DNA from: Alistipes sp.
GTDB taxonomy: Bacteria; Bacteroidota; Bacteroidia; Bacteroidales; Rikenellaceae
Length of the DNA: 64,000 nucleotides
NCBI GenBank assembly: GCA_020026395.1
Contig: JAHHQM010000002.1
Coordinates: forward strand, 135,662-199,661
Reading direction: 5' to 3'
Below, piece after piece: positions 37,536 to 46,040 of this stretch. Each line of letters starts with the position of its first letter. Position 1 is the first letter of the stretch. A model generated the notes under the pieces. That model did no database searches, was not told the origin of the DNA, and saw only the letters and a list, made by a program, of their open reading frames with translations. A program made the position numbers and the translations under genes.

Positions 37536-38591
37536 TCATTCTGCATCGGACTTCAATGCAAGACAGGCCAACTTCCACAACACACGCGCTCCGGTAATGG
37601 CATCGATACGGTCGTCCTCGGCGGCTGCGGGAGCCACCTCAACGACATCGAAACCGATGATCCTGCGTCCCGAATCGACCACTGTTTTCAGCAGCATGAC
37701 GGCCTCGTTGAACGAAAGGCCGCCCGAAACGGGAGTACCCGTATGCGGGCAATTGTCGGGAGAAAGTCCGTCTATATCAAAACTTACGTATACTTTTTCG
37801 GGGAGCGTGTCCACAATCCTCCGGCACTGCTCCTTCCACGTGACCCCCTCGAACGAGGCTTCGGCCAGTTCGCGATCCTCGAACGAGCGGATGCGCCCGT
37901 CGCTGCGTGCCAGTTCGGCCTCCTGTTCGCAAAAGTCGCGGACACCGACCTGCACCAGGCGCGATACCTGGGGGGTATCCTTCAGGACGTTGTACATGAT
38001 CGAGGCGTGCGAATACTCGAAACCCTCGTAGGCGATGCGCAGATCGCGATGTGCGTCGATATGGAGGATGCCGAAATTGTCGTGGTGGCGACCCAGCGTG
38101 CGGATCAGTCCGTAGGGGGTCGAGTGGTCTCCGCCGACCAGTCCGACAAGATGTCCCTCCTGCAAAAGGCGTTCCACTTCGCACGAAACCCAGCCGTTCA
38201 TTTCGCGGCAGGCCTCGTTGATGCGTCCGGTGCCCTCCTCGACGACGTGATCCGACGCCGATCCGCCCGCCTCCAGATGAGCGATCACACGCTCGGCTTT
38301 GTGGCGGTAGAGTTCCGACTTGGCGGCAAGGTCGTTGTTCAGGGGAAGGGTCGCAATCCCCCGCTTCCAGACACCCGGTGCAATCGGGTCGTAGAAATCG
38401 AGCTGCGTGGAGGCTTCCAGAATCACCTCGGGGCCACGCACCGTGCCCGATCCGTAGGATACCGTAACGTCCCAAGGCACACTGATCAACACCAGTCGTG
38501 CATCATCAAGCGTAAAGGGCAATCCGAAGAATGCCCCGTTCATAACACCCACTCCGTCGGGGTCGAAATTCGTCTGTTCCATATCGGCCAT
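37536..38591 (-). CDS. Agmatinase/arginase-family ureohydrolase
   Basis: A 351-aa Mn-dependent ureohydrolase. Metal ligands appear in the three family motifs: GGDHSTPYGL, LHIDAHRDLR and SFDIDGLSPDNCP. Members hydrolyse agmatine, arginine, formimidoylglutamate or guanidino acids. The length and the extended N-terminus (about 100 residues before GGDHS) are usual for Bacteroidota proteins annotated as agmatinase, but the substrate is not proven. I chose ATG 38591 because it follows a -7 box at 38604; the longer frame from 38750 runs through that promoter and a terminator. Confidence 0.88.
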   Translation of the reverse strand: MADMEQTNFDPDGVGVMNGAFFGLPFTLDDARLVLISVPWDVTVSYGSGTVRGPEVILEASTQLDFYDPIAPGVWKRGIATLPLNNDLAAKSELYRHKAERVIAHLEAGGSASDHVVEEGTGRINEACREMNGWVSCEVERLLQEGHLVGLVGGDHSTPYGLIRTLGRHHDNFGILHIDAHRDLRIAYEGFEYSHASIMYNVLKDTPQVSRLVQVGVRDFCEQEAELARSDGRIRSFEDRELAEASFEGVTWKEQCRRIVDTLPEKVYVSFDIDGLSPDNCPHTGTPVSGGLSFNEAVMLLKTVVDSGRRIIGFDVVEVAPAAAEDDRIDAITGARVLWKLACLALKSDAE

Positions 38592-38603
38592 TTTTAAAAC
38601 GGC

Positions 38604-38611
38604 CAAAATTA
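38604..38611 (-). promoter_or_regulatory. -7 promoter box for the ureohydrolase operon
   Basis: Reads TAATTTTG on the minus strand, 12 bases before ATG 38591. Confidence 0.6.
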
Positions 38612-38686
38612 CTAAAAATTTTTCGAATCGTACAAAAATCCGCCAAATTCCCATTAAATAGGTATATGGCGGACACATTTTCACAC

Positions 38687-38772
38687 AAAAAAAGAGGGGT
38701 GATCTCCAATCCAACTGCTCCAATAAGGCTTCACGAGCCCCATCCCCCAAGCAACACCGATCACCCCTCTTT
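38687..38772 (-). terminator. Long-loop terminator after the LysR gene
   Basis: A perfect 14-bp stem (38691-38704 with 38759-38772; AAAGAGGGGTGATC and its complement) encloses a 54-base loop holding a small inner GGCT/AGCC hairpin. On the minus strand it is followed by seven T. The loop is far longer than in the other terminators here. Confidence 0.78.
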
Positions 38773-38791
38773 CACTATTATTATTCGTGCA

Positions 38792-39694
38792 TTACAGCCA
38801 GTCGTGAGAACGCTCCCGAACGGCATTCGATTCGCTCAACATGCGGATGAATTCGCACATCGAATGTTTGCGGTAGACGTTCGAAAGCATGTGTACGCAA
38901 CCCGTCATCTCGTTGTCCGGCGAGTCGATCGGCACGGCACGGACGCCCTCCTCGTTCTGGACGGTCGATTCCGAAAGGATCGTCACCAGTTGGCTCTGCT
39001 TGACGAGCTTCAGGAGGATATTCACCTCGTTCAACTCGATGCGGATGTTCAGGTTACACAAATATTTGGCACGCACCAGATCGAATGCGCTGCGTGCCTG
39101 CGTGCCCGTGGCGGGAAGGGCGATGTCGTAACGCCCCAGCTCCTCGAGCGAAACGCTCTTGCGCTGTGCCAGCGGATGATTCACGCTGACGATGGCGGCC
39201 AGTTGGTTGTCGAACAGCACGTGCGACTCGATGTCGTCGTAGCGCACCGTCGGCTTGAAGGCCAACACAAAATCCAGGTCGCGGTGGTGGAGTGCCTCCA
39301 TCAGATCCTCCATCGACTTATACCATACGTTGAGTTTGACCTGCGGGTAGCGGCGCATGAAGGCCAGCAACGTCTCGGTCAGAATCGGGCTGAACGAGTA
39401 AGTCACGCCGATGTTGAGCGTACCCGTCAGAAGGTTTCTCAAATCGTGGATGCGGTCAAAACACGCATCGGCCGTTTGCAGCGTGCGGCGTGCCAGGGGA
39501 AGGAGCTCCTCTCCGGCTTCGGTCAGGCGCACCGAATGGCTGTTGCGCTGGAAAAGCTGAATGTTCAACTCCTGCTCCAATTGCTGAATCTGCTGCGAGA
39601 GGGCGCTCTGCGACACGAAGAGCTGTTTGGAGGCCTTCGAGAAAGAGAGCGTCTCGGCCGTCTTCAGGAAATATTTTAATTGTCTGAGTTCCAT
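38792..39694 (-). CDS. LysR-family transcriptional regulator (CynR-like)
   Basis: A 300-aa regulator: N-terminal winged helix-turn-helix (residues 1-60, with FSKASKQLFVSQSALSQQIQ) and a C-terminal effector-binding domain of periplasmic-binding-protein type (about 90-295; GTLNIGVTYSFSPILTETLL). It has its own promoter with a 25-base leader. LysR proteins usually control a divergent neighbour, but nothing divergent is adjacent here: the plus strand is empty until 41577, so its target is unclear. Confidence 0.9.
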   Translation of the reverse strand: MELRQLKYFLKTAETLSFSKASKQLFVSQSALSQQIQQLEQELNIQLFQRNSHSVRLTEAGEELLPLARRTLQTADACFDRIHDLRNLLTGTLNIGVTYSFSPILTETLLAFMRRYPQVKLNVWYKSMEDLMEALHHRDLDFVLAFKPTVRYDDIESHVLFDNQLAAIVSVNHPLAQRKSVSLEELGRYDIALPATGTQARSAFDLVRAKYLCNLNIRIELNEVNILLKLVKQSQLVTILSESTVQNEEGVRAVPIDSPDNEMTGCVHMLSNVYRKHSMCEFIRMLSESNAVRERSHDWL

Positions 39695-39719
39695 TTAATT
39701 TACGGTTCAATCCTTAGTG

Positions 39720-39727
39720 CAAAGGTA
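39720..39727 (-). promoter_or_regulatory. -7 promoter box for the LysR gene
   Basis: Reads TACCTTTG on the minus strand, 25 bases before ATG 39694. Confidence 0.62.
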
Positions 39728-39749
39728 CAAAAAATCCGATGTCGGCTCG

Positions 39750-40232
39750 CTATCGGGTGGCCTCGAAGGATACTTTTTTGAAGATAAAGATCGGCAACGT
39801 GGCACCGATCACCATCCCCAGAATGATAAACAGGCAGGTGAAACCGTTGTAGGTCAAAAGGTAGAGGTAGTGCGAAAACAACTGCTCCTCATTGTGGTAA
39901 AGACACAACAACAGGGCTCCGATCGTGCGGTAGGCATACATACCGGGGATCATCGGCAGCAGTGCCGGGAAGAAACACGTCTCGGCCGGACACTTGGCCT
40001 TGGGCGCCAGCCACACGGCCGACACACCGATGAAAAACGCGGCAATCGTACTTGCCAGAATAATATGAACCTCCACCAGCGAATTGTTCATCAACACATA
40101 ACGGATCGAATGTCCGATGGCGGCAATCAGGGCACAATAGCCATAGGCACGACGCGGGGGGTTGCTGATCGAGGCGAAACCGATGGCGGCAACGGCGGCA
40201 AAAAAGCCGTCTTGAAGTATATTGATCATCAT
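39750..40232 (-). CDS. Threonine/serine exporter, ThrE C-terminal half (ThrE_2/DUF3815)
   Basis: A 160-aa membrane protein with five predicted helices. The stretch FFPALLPMIPGMYAYRTIGA is the signature of the short ThrE_2 subunit, with the PxxPG motif in the membrane. In actinobacterial ThrE the two halves are fused; here they are separate genes 31 bases apart. Expected role: export of threonine and serine in the inner membrane (known for the family; not shown here). Confidence 0.86.
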   Translation of the reverse strand: MMINILQDGFFAAVAAIGFASISNPPRRAYGYCALIAAIGHSIRYVLMNNSLVEVHIILASTIAAFFIGVSAVWLAPKAKCPAETCFFPALLPMIPGMYAYRTIGALLLCLYHNEEQLFSHYLYLLTYNGFTCLFIILGMVIGATLPIFIFKKVSFEATR

Positions 40233-40263
40233 AAGTTTAGAACGTATAAAAAACGGGGATTCC

Positions 40264-41064
40264 CTAACTCAACCAGCGCAACCCCATAAGCAACATGCCT
40301 CCGCACAGCCCCAGCGACAGGGACGCCGTCAACAACATGGCATCCATGAAACGGGCGTACGCGCAGAGATAATGCCCATCCAACATATCGCTGATCGAGT
40401 TTATGTAGGGAATTCCCGGAATAAGATAAAGCACGCTGGTGCCGATGGCGATTTCGGGTGTCGTTCCCCAGTGGAAAATGTGGGCGCCCGCACCGAATAC
40501 CGACGATGCAAAGGCCGAAAGGATGAACACCACCCGTATATCGACTTTCATCTTGAGCAGAATCTGCTTCAAGCGGTAGCCGACCAACGTGGCCAGAAAA
40601 ACTACCAACATGGCCGTCGGATCACCGCCGAAAAGACGGCAGAAGGACATGTTGGCCGCCGAAGCCAGAATCAGAACCATCAACTGATTGGCGTGGGGCG
40701 TAAGCAGGATTTGTTCGAACAGCGCAGTGGCCTCGTCGAACGTAATTTTATGATCAGCCACATCCCAACTGAGTTTGCTGAGTCGGGTGTTGATGTCGAA
40801 GCTGATACCCGTTTTGCGGATCTTGCGTATGGTCGCATAGCGCTCGTCGCGCAAGGGGTCGTTCACCGACAAATGGACATTGGCCGGCATGATCGCCAGT
40901 TCGATCTCCATGTGGAACGCCTCCGCCATACGAAGTACGTTTTTTTCGATGCGGATGCACGTCGCTCCGCAACCTAACAAAGAAGAAGCATAATCGGCCA
41001 GAAAGAGGGCCACCTCCCGCGCATTGGGATTTTTGGGTTGGATTGGGGTTGGGGCTTGTTTCAT
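40264..41064 (-). CDS. Threonine/serine exporter, ThrE N-terminal half (DUF1212)
   Basis: A 266-aa protein of the ThrE/DUF1212 family. A cytoplasmic N-terminal domain (residues 1-120, with ADYASSLLGCGATCIRIEKN) precedes five membrane helices, one with the conserved YLIPGIPYINSISDMLDG. It works with the ThrE_2 subunit encoded next. A 59-aa membrane protein gene lies three bases upstream, so three genes share one transcript. Confidence 0.87.
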   Translation of the reverse strand: MKQAPTPIQPKNPNAREVALFLADYASSLLGCGATCIRIEKNVLRMAEAFHMEIELAIMPANVHLSVNDPLRDERYATIRKIRKTGISFDINTRLSKLSWDVADHKITFDEATALFEQILLTPHANQLMVLILASAANMSFCRLFGGDPTAMLVVFLATLVGYRLKQILLKMKVDIRVVFILSAFASSVFGAGAHIFHWGTTPEIAIGTSVLYLIPGIPYINSISDMLDGHYLCAYARFMDAMLLTASLSLGLCGGMLLMGLRWLS

Positions 41065-41067
41065 GGG

Positions 41068-41247
41068 TTAAAAATCTCCTTCGGATCCCTCCTTGTGATC
41101 GCCGGGGCAGAACAAAAGTTGATCCTCGTGGAGGAAATCTACCGAAAAATGTTTCTTGCCGCCGCTGAACTCCATGATGGCTTCCAGCACAAGCGCCGCA
41201 ATCAAAAGCAATACAATAGCGATCCAAAGAACTACTACCTGACTCAT
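41068..41247 (-). CDS. 59-aa small membrane protein at the head of the thrE operon
   Basis: On the minus strand ATG 41247 opens a 59-codon frame ending at 41068: one membrane helix (VVVLWIAIVLLLIAALVLEA) and a short acidic tail with KKHFSVDFLHEDQLLF and CPGDHKEGSEGDF. It stops three bases before the DUF1212 start, so it is the first gene of the ThrE operon. I recognise no family. The compact organisation and helix-plus-tail layout suggest an accessory subunit of the exporter (inference). Confidence 0.7.
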   Translation of the reverse strand: MSQVVVLWIAIVLLLIAALVLEAIMEFSGGKKHFSVDFLHEDQLLFCPGDHKEGSEGDF

Positions 41248-41314
41248 AATAATTTTGATTTTTTTATTGACGCCGCGAAGATACAGGGGCTTTTTACACC
41301 GTGAAAATATCGGT

Positions 41315-41345
41315 AAACCGATTTTCCGATAGTGGCAATCGGTTT
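41315..41345. promoter_or_regulatory. Inverted repeat upstream of the thrE operon, operator-like
   Basis: AAACCGATT (41315-41323) and AATCGGTTT (41337-41345) are perfect arms with a 13-base spacer. A further ATCGGT/ACCGAT palindrome overlaps the left arm. It lies just upstream of a degenerate TATCTTCG -7 box that would drive the thrE operon. The rest of 41248-41538 is AT-rich and shows no gene. Confidence 0.45.
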
Positions 41346-41538
41346 AATTAATAATAAATTTTAAGAATTAACTCCCGCCTAAAAACCCGCCTCTCAATGC
41401 TTTTCAAGGGGATATTGCGGAGTTTTTAATTAATTTCAATAATCGCAAAACCTACCGAATTGCCCAAAATTGTGCGAAAATCCATTTACGGCAATCGGGA
41501 AAAACGAATGCCGGGAAAAAAAAGTTCATAAATTTTCT

Positions 41539-41546
41539 TATATTTG
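41539..41546 (+). promoter_or_regulatory. -7 promoter box for pdxB
   Basis: TATATTTG, 30 bases before ATG 41577. Confidence 0.65.
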
Positions 41547-41576
41547 TTCTTCAAAAAAACAAGACAACCACACAAC

Positions 41577-42572
41577 ATGAAAATCATCGTCGATAAAGCC
41601 ATTCCCTTCGTGAAGGGAATTTTAGAACCATGGGCCGACGTCGTCTATCTCCCCGGCAAGGAAATTTGCAATGAGGATGTAAAGGATGCCGATGCACTGA
41701 TCATCCGTACGCGCACCCGTTGCAATGCCGACCTGCTCGAAGGATCGTCCGTAAGGATGATCGCCACGGCAACCATCGGATTTGATCACATCGATCTGAA
41801 CTATTGTCGGGAGAAGGGAATCGAGGTTGCCACGGCAGCCGGTTGCAACGCCCGCGGGGTATTGCAGTGGATGGGCGGCGTACTGACGTGCCTTTCGCTG
41901 ATGCAGGGATGGCAGCCCCGTCAGCGCACGTTGGGCATTGTCGGCGTTGGTCATGTCGGAAGTCTGATCAAGGAGTACGCCGAGAAGTGGGGATTCCGCG
42001 TTCTTTGTTGCGATCCCCCGCGCGAGGAGCGGGAACACCTGGGATTCCTCCCGCTGGAGGAGGTCGCCGAGAAGGCCGACATCCTGACCTTCCACACCCC
42101 GCTTGACAAAACGACCTACCATATGGTCGATGCCGCCCTTTTGGAACGTCTTCAGCCCGAAGCCATCCTCATCAACGCCTCGCGCGGTGAGGTGGTCGAT
42201 TCCGAGGTGATGCGCGAGGACACGCACGACTGCGTATTCGACGTATGGGAGCACGAACCCGACATCGACCCCGAACTTTTGGATCGGGCGCTGATCGCCA
42301 CCTCCCACATTGCGGGTTATTCGGAGCAGGGCAAGGCCAAAGCCGCCTCGATGGCCGTGCAGGCCGTGGCGCGTCATTTCGACCTTCCGCTCAAGGAGTG
42401 GTACCCCGAGGAGGCCGCCAAGCAAACGCCCCGGGAGATTTCGTGGGACGATCTGCGCCGCACGATCTTCGACCGCTTCGATGTAGTGGGCGAAACGACA
42501 CATCTGAAGGAGCACCCCGAAGAGTTCGAGCAAATCCGCGACCACTACCCCTACCGCAAGGAGTATTTCTAA
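41577..42572 (+). CDS. pdxB: 4-phosphoerythronate dehydrogenase PdxB
   Basis: A 331-aa NAD-dependent D-2-hydroxyacid dehydrogenase for the second step of DXP-dependent pyridoxal phosphate synthesis. It begins IIVDKAIPFVKGILEPWADV as PdxB does, has the Rossmann loop GIVGVGHVGSLI, the catalytic Arg in ASRGEVVD and the His in SHIAGYSEQGK (PdxB-type rather than the generic HxGG). The C-terminal dimerisation domain of about 50 residues is present. ATG 41577 follows the promoter box at 41539. No other pdx gene is in the window. Confidence 0.9.
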   Translation: MKIIVDKAIPFVKGILEPWADVVYLPGKEICNEDVKDADALIIRTRTRCNADLLEGSSVRMIATATIGFDHIDLNYCREKGIEVATAAGCNARGVLQWMGGVLTCLSLMQGWQPRQRTLGIVGVGHVGSLIKEYAEKWGFRVLCCDPPREEREHLGFLPLEEVAEKADILTFHTPLDKTTYHMVDAALLERLQPEAILINASRGEVVDSEVMREDTHDCVFDVWEHEPDIDPELLDRALIATSHIAGYSEQGKAKAASMAVQAVARHFDLPLKEWYPEEAAKQTPREISWDDLRRTIFDRFDVVGETTHLKEHPEEFEQIRDHYPYRKEYF

Positions 42573-42732
42573 CGGGTTTTCACGGAATCGGACAAATTCC
42601 GAAGGAAGCGCCCGCTCTTTACCCATACCTATATAATAAAGGCATGAAAAGAGCGGATCAATCCGCCGCGGATTTTGTCAATCCATTCTTTTTTAGTACC
42701 TTTCCGCACTCAAAAGAGTTTTCCGAAAATAT

Positions 42733-43944
42733 ATGTATCGCTATTTCATCAAACCCATTCTCTTTGCGTTGAACATCGAGCAAGCCCATCACCTCGCTGT
42801 CATCCTGTTGAGAATCATCGGATTCATTCCGGGCGGCCGCTGGATCCTGAGCAAATGCTACTCGGTGCACCACCCGTCGCTCGAACGCGAGGTCTTCGGC
42901 GTTCATTTCCAGAATCCGATCGGTCTTGCCGCGGGATTCGACCACAACGGCGATGTCGTAAGTGAATTGGGAAGTCTGGGTTTCGGCTTTGTCGAGATGG
43001 GTATCGTCACCCCCCAACCCCAAAACGGAAATCCCTGTCCGCGTTTGTTTCGCCTGCCGAACGACGAAGCGATCATCAACCGCCTCGGTTTTGCCAACCG
43101 CGGTCTGAAACGTGCGCTCCAAAACCTGCGCCGTCCCCACAGCGGCACCATCGTGGGCTGCAACATCGGCAAAAACATCTCCACCTCGGCCGAAGATGCC
43201 CCGAAGGACTATCTGAAAGTATACCGCAACCTCTATCAGTATGCGGATTATTTTGCGGTGAACCTCTGCTGCGACAACGCCTGCACGGAGGCCATTTCGC
43301 ACCGCCCCGACTACATCATGCGCATTCTGGAACCGCTCTTCGACTTCCGTCGCGGGCAGAACCAGTACCGCCCCATCCTGTTGAAGATTTCGCCCGATCT
43401 GAACGACGAAGAGGTCGATCGCATCATCGACATTCTGCTCTCGACCCCGCTCGACGGCATCGTGGCCACGACGGGTTCGTATCGTCGCGACGGGCTGCAA
43501 ACGACCGTCGAGACACTGGACAAGATCGGTGCGGGTCGCTTGAGCGGCAAACCGCTGACCCGTCGTTCGATCGAGATCGTACGTCGCATTCACGAGCGTT
43601 CGGGCGGCAACTACCCGATCATCGGTGTCGGCGGCATGATGACGGTCGATGATGTCCGCGAGATGCTCAAGGCGGGTGCCGACCTCGTGCAAATCTATTC
43701 GGGACTGATCTATCACGGTCCGCACTTCATCAAGGAGGTCTGCACGGGACTCGTCGAGGACGCCCAACGCGCCGCCATTCTTCAGGCCGAACGCGAACGC
43801 GAGGAGCTCATCCGCCGCACCACCGAGGAGGCCGCCCGCGAGGCACGCGCCATCGACCTTGCGCAGGACATTGCCGACAAGGCCGCCGAAGTGGCCGAGA
43901 AAACCAAATACGTTCGGGAAGCGGCGCGCAAACGAAGAAGATAA
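42733..43944 (+). CDS. pyrD: Dihydroorotate dehydrogenase (quinone), class 2, with C-terminal extension
   Basis: FMN enzyme of pyrimidine synthesis that passes electrons to quinone at the membrane. The N-terminal helical quinone tunnel (residues 1-35, FALNIEQAHHLAVILLRIIG) marks class 2. The barrel has NPIGLAAGFDHNGDV, NLCCDNA (catalytic site region, with Cys/Asp in place of the usual SSPNT) and GGMMTVDDVREMLKAGADLVQIYSG. The core ends near residue 340. About 60 further residues, rich in Glu, Arg and Ala (EEAAREARAIDLAQDIADKA), form a predicted coiled coil not present in E. coli PyrD. Confidence 0.9.
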   Translation: MYRYFIKPILFALNIEQAHHLAVILLRIIGFIPGGRWILSKCYSVHHPSLEREVFGVHFQNPIGLAAGFDHNGDVVSELGSLGFGFVEMGIVTPQPQNGNPCPRLFRLPNDEAIINRLGFANRGLKRALQNLRRPHSGTIVGCNIGKNISTSAEDAPKDYLKVYRNLYQYADYFAVNLCCDNACTEAISHRPDYIMRILEPLFDFRRGQNQYRPILLKISPDLNDEEVDRIIDILLSTPLDGIVATTGSYRRDGLQTTVETLDKIGAGRLSGKPLTRRSIEIVRRIHERSGGNYPIIGVGGMMTVDDVREMLKAGADLVQIYSGLIYHGPHFIKEVCTGLVEDAQRAAILQAEREREELIRRTTEEAAREARAIDLAQDIADKAAEVAEKTKYVREAARKRRR

Positions 43945-43997
43945 ATCAAAGGAGAGACCCGTGGTAGGGGCAACTCGCCCGTAACCTACATACAAGC

Positions 43998-45239
43998 ATG
44001 AAAGCAACCATTCTGACCATCGGCGATGAGATCCTTATCGGACAAATCACCGATACCAACACCGCATCCATCGCCCGCCACCTGAATTCGGCGGGCATCT
44101 CCATTTTGGAGAAGGCCTCGATCGGCGACAATCGGGAGCAAATCATAAGCCGTGTGTCGCGTGCCATGCACGCGACGGATCTGGTGATCATCACGGGCGG
44201 TCTTGGCCCCACGAAGGACGACATCACGAAGAAAACACTCGCCGAAATGTTCCATTCGCGTCTGGTAAACGACGAAAAGGTCGCCCGCCACGTGGAGCAT
44301 ATGCTCACCTCGCGCGGCATCGTCTACAACGCACTCAATCAGGGACAATCGCTCGTTCCGGAGTGTTGCCAGGTGTTGTTCAACGACCACGGTACGGCTC
44401 CGGGCATGTGGTTCGAGGAGGAGGGCTGCATCATTGTCTCGCTGCCGGGTGTGCCGTTCGAAATGGAGCATCTGATGCAGGACAAGGTCATGCCGCGCCT
44501 TCGGGAGCGTTTCCACCTGCATGAAATCGTCCACCGCACGCTGATCACGGCGGGACTGGCCGAGTCGATGTTGGCCGAGCGCATCGCCGCATGGGAGGAT
44601 GCCCTGCCCGACTACCTCCATCTGGCCTATCTGCCCAATCCGGGTGCGGTACGCCTGCGCCTGTCGGCCTACGATGTGGACGGACGCGAGGTGCGTCGCG
44701 AGATCGACGAGCAGTTCGATGCCCTTAAGCGCATCATCCCCGAATACATCCTCGGATTTGACAATACCTCGCTCGAAAAGCAGGTACACGACGAACTCGT
44801 CAAGCGCGGCAAGACCCTTGCCGTAGCCGAAAGTTGCACGGGCGGAAAAATCGCCTCACGCTTCACAGCCATGCCCGGTGCATCGGCCTATCTTTTGGCG
44901 GGTGTCGTTTCGTACAGCAACGAGGCAAAGCACAATATCTTGGGCGTAAGCAACGACGACTTAGAGCGTTACGGTGCCGTCAGCGAGCAGGTTGCGCGTC
45001 AGATGGCCGAAGGCGTGCGTCGCATCACGGGTGCCGACTACGCCATCTCCACCACGGGCATTGCGGGCCCCACGGGAGGCTGCGCCGAAAAACCCGTCGG
45101 TACGGTATGGATGGCCGTAGCATCGGCCAAGGGTACGACGGCCGTAGTCAAGCAGTGCGGTACCGACCGCGGTCAGGTCATCGATCGCGCCTCGAGTTTC
45201 GCCATTACCTTCCTGCGCGACCTCCTGAGGAAGGAATAA
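43998..45239 (+). CDS. cinA: CinA-family protein (competence/damage; NMN amidohydrolase)
   Basis: A 413-aa two-domain CinA. The N-terminal MoCF-like domain (residues 1-170; ILTIGDEILIGQITDTN and ITGGLGPTKDD) is linked to the C-terminal PncC amidase domain (about 260-413; VAESCTGGKIASRFT and STTGIAGPTGG), which deamidates nicotinamide mononucleotide to recycle NAD precursors. Both domains look complete. It lies 53 bases after pyrD. Confidence 0.93.
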   Translation: MKATILTIGDEILIGQITDTNTASIARHLNSAGISILEKASIGDNREQIISRVSRAMHATDLVIITGGLGPTKDDITKKTLAEMFHSRLVNDEKVARHVEHMLTSRGIVYNALNQGQSLVPECCQVLFNDHGTAPGMWFEEEGCIIVSLPGVPFEMEHLMQDKVMPRLRERFHLHEIVHRTLITAGLAESMLAERIAAWEDALPDYLHLAYLPNPGAVRLRLSAYDVDGREVRREIDEQFDALKRIIPEYILGFDNTSLEKQVHDELVKRGKTLAVAESCTGGKIASRFTAMPGASAYLLAGVVSYSNEAKHNILGVSNDDLERYGAVSEQVARQMAEGVRRITGADYAISTTGIAGPTGGCAEKPVGTVWMAVASAKGTTAVVKQCGTDRGQVIDRASSFAITFLRDLLRKE

Positions 45240-45316
45240 CCGCTCCGAAAACCGTGATTTTTCGCGGTCGGGATGAAAAAAAAGAGGAGTCTCTTGCCGA
45301 TTTTGGGAAAATAGCG

Positions 45317-45324
45317 TATATTTG
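45317..45324 (+). promoter_or_regulatory. -7 promoter box for the rpmB-rpmG operon
   Basis: TATATTTG, with a leader of 47 bases before ATG 45372. Confidence 0.68.
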
Positions 45325-45371
45325 CACTCCCTTTTATGGGGAAATTATAAGAAAGTTAATTAACTACAATT

Positions 45372-45605
45372 ATGAAAGTTTGTGAAATCACGGGTAAAGT
45401 AGCGATTGTTGGTAACAACGTATCGCACTCGCACCACAAGACCAAGCGCAAATTCTGCCCGAATTTGAAAACCAAACGCTTCTGGTCGGAAGAAGAAGGC
45501 CGTTGGGTAACCATCAAGGTTTCGACTCACGGTATGAAAATTATCAACAAGAAGGGTCTGGCTGTCGCTCTGCGCGAAGCTGTTGCCGCTAAGACCATCT
45601 ACTAA
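45372..45605 (+). CDS. rpmB: Ribosomal protein bL28
   Basis: A 77-aa large-subunit protein, begins VCEITGKVAIVGNNVSHSHH (the bL28 signature) and contains TKRFWSEEEGRWVTIKV. It lacks paired CxxC motifs, so it is the zinc-free form. First of a three-gene ribosomal operon with rpmG 14 bases downstream. Confidence 0.96.
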   Translation: MKVCEITGKVAIVGNNVSHSHHKTKRKFCPNLKTKRFWSEEEGRWVTIKVSTHGMKIINKKGLAVALREAVAAKTIY

Positions 45606-45619
45606 AAGAGAAGAAACAA

Positions 45620-45802
45620 ATGGCAAAGAAAGGAAACAGAGTTCAGGTCATCCTCGAGTGCACCGAACAGAGAGAGAGTGGCGTAGCCGGTATGTCGCGT
45701 TACATCACCACCAAAAACAAGAAGAACACCCCCGAACGTCTGGAGCGTAAAAAATACAATCCGTTCCTGAAGAAGGTTACTCTTCACCGTGAAATTAAAT
45801 AG
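45620..45802 (+). CDS. rpmG: Ribosomal protein bL33, zinc-free form
   Basis: A 60-aa protein reading KKGNRVQVILECTEQRESGV at the start and NPFLKKVTLHREIK at the end. It has one Cys rather than two CxxC pairs, so it does not bind zinc. Located between rpmB and the DUF4295 gene. Confidence 0.95.
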   Translation: MAKKGNRVQVILECTEQRESGVAGMSRYITTKNKKNTPERLERKKYNPFLKKVTLHREIK

Positions 45803-45814
45803 TAGAGTATAGAC

Positions 45815-45973
45815 ATGGCAAAGAAAGCAATCTCGACGCTGAGAACTGGCGCAGGTAAAAGCATGACCAAATGCATCAAGATGGTCAAATCGGAGAAAAC
45901 CGGAGCTTACGCGTTCAAAGAGGAGGTCCTCACGAACGACAAAATCAAAGATTTCTTCGCTGAGAAGAAATAA
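45815..45973 (+). CDS. DUF4295 small basic protein
   Basis: A 52-codon frame beginning MAKKAISTLRTGAGKSMTKC and ending KIKDFFAEKK. It belongs to the DUF4295 family, found almost only in Bacteroidota directly after rpmB-rpmG. A ribosome-associated role is likely from context. It is 12 bases after rpmG and before a terminator. Confidence 0.9.
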   Translation: MAKKAISTLRTGAGKSMTKCIKMVKSEKTGAYAFKEEVLTNDKIKDFFAEKK

Positions 45974-46000
45974 CGTATTTTTTAAGTCCGTCTTAAAAAT

Positions 46001-46040
46001 ACAAAGGGCATCTTTCACAAGAAGATGCCCTTTGTGTGTT
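46001..46040. terminator. Terminator after the ribosomal operon
   Basis: CAAAGGGCATCTT (46002-46014) and AAGATGCCCTTTG (46022-46034) form a strong 13-bp stem, but the T-tract is weak (GTGTGTTTTGG). Confidence 0.75.

Noticed and set aside
38592..38750. 53-codon N-terminal extension of the ureohydrolase
   Set aside because: It runs through the LysR terminator and the ureohydrolase promoter, and family members begin near ATG 38591.
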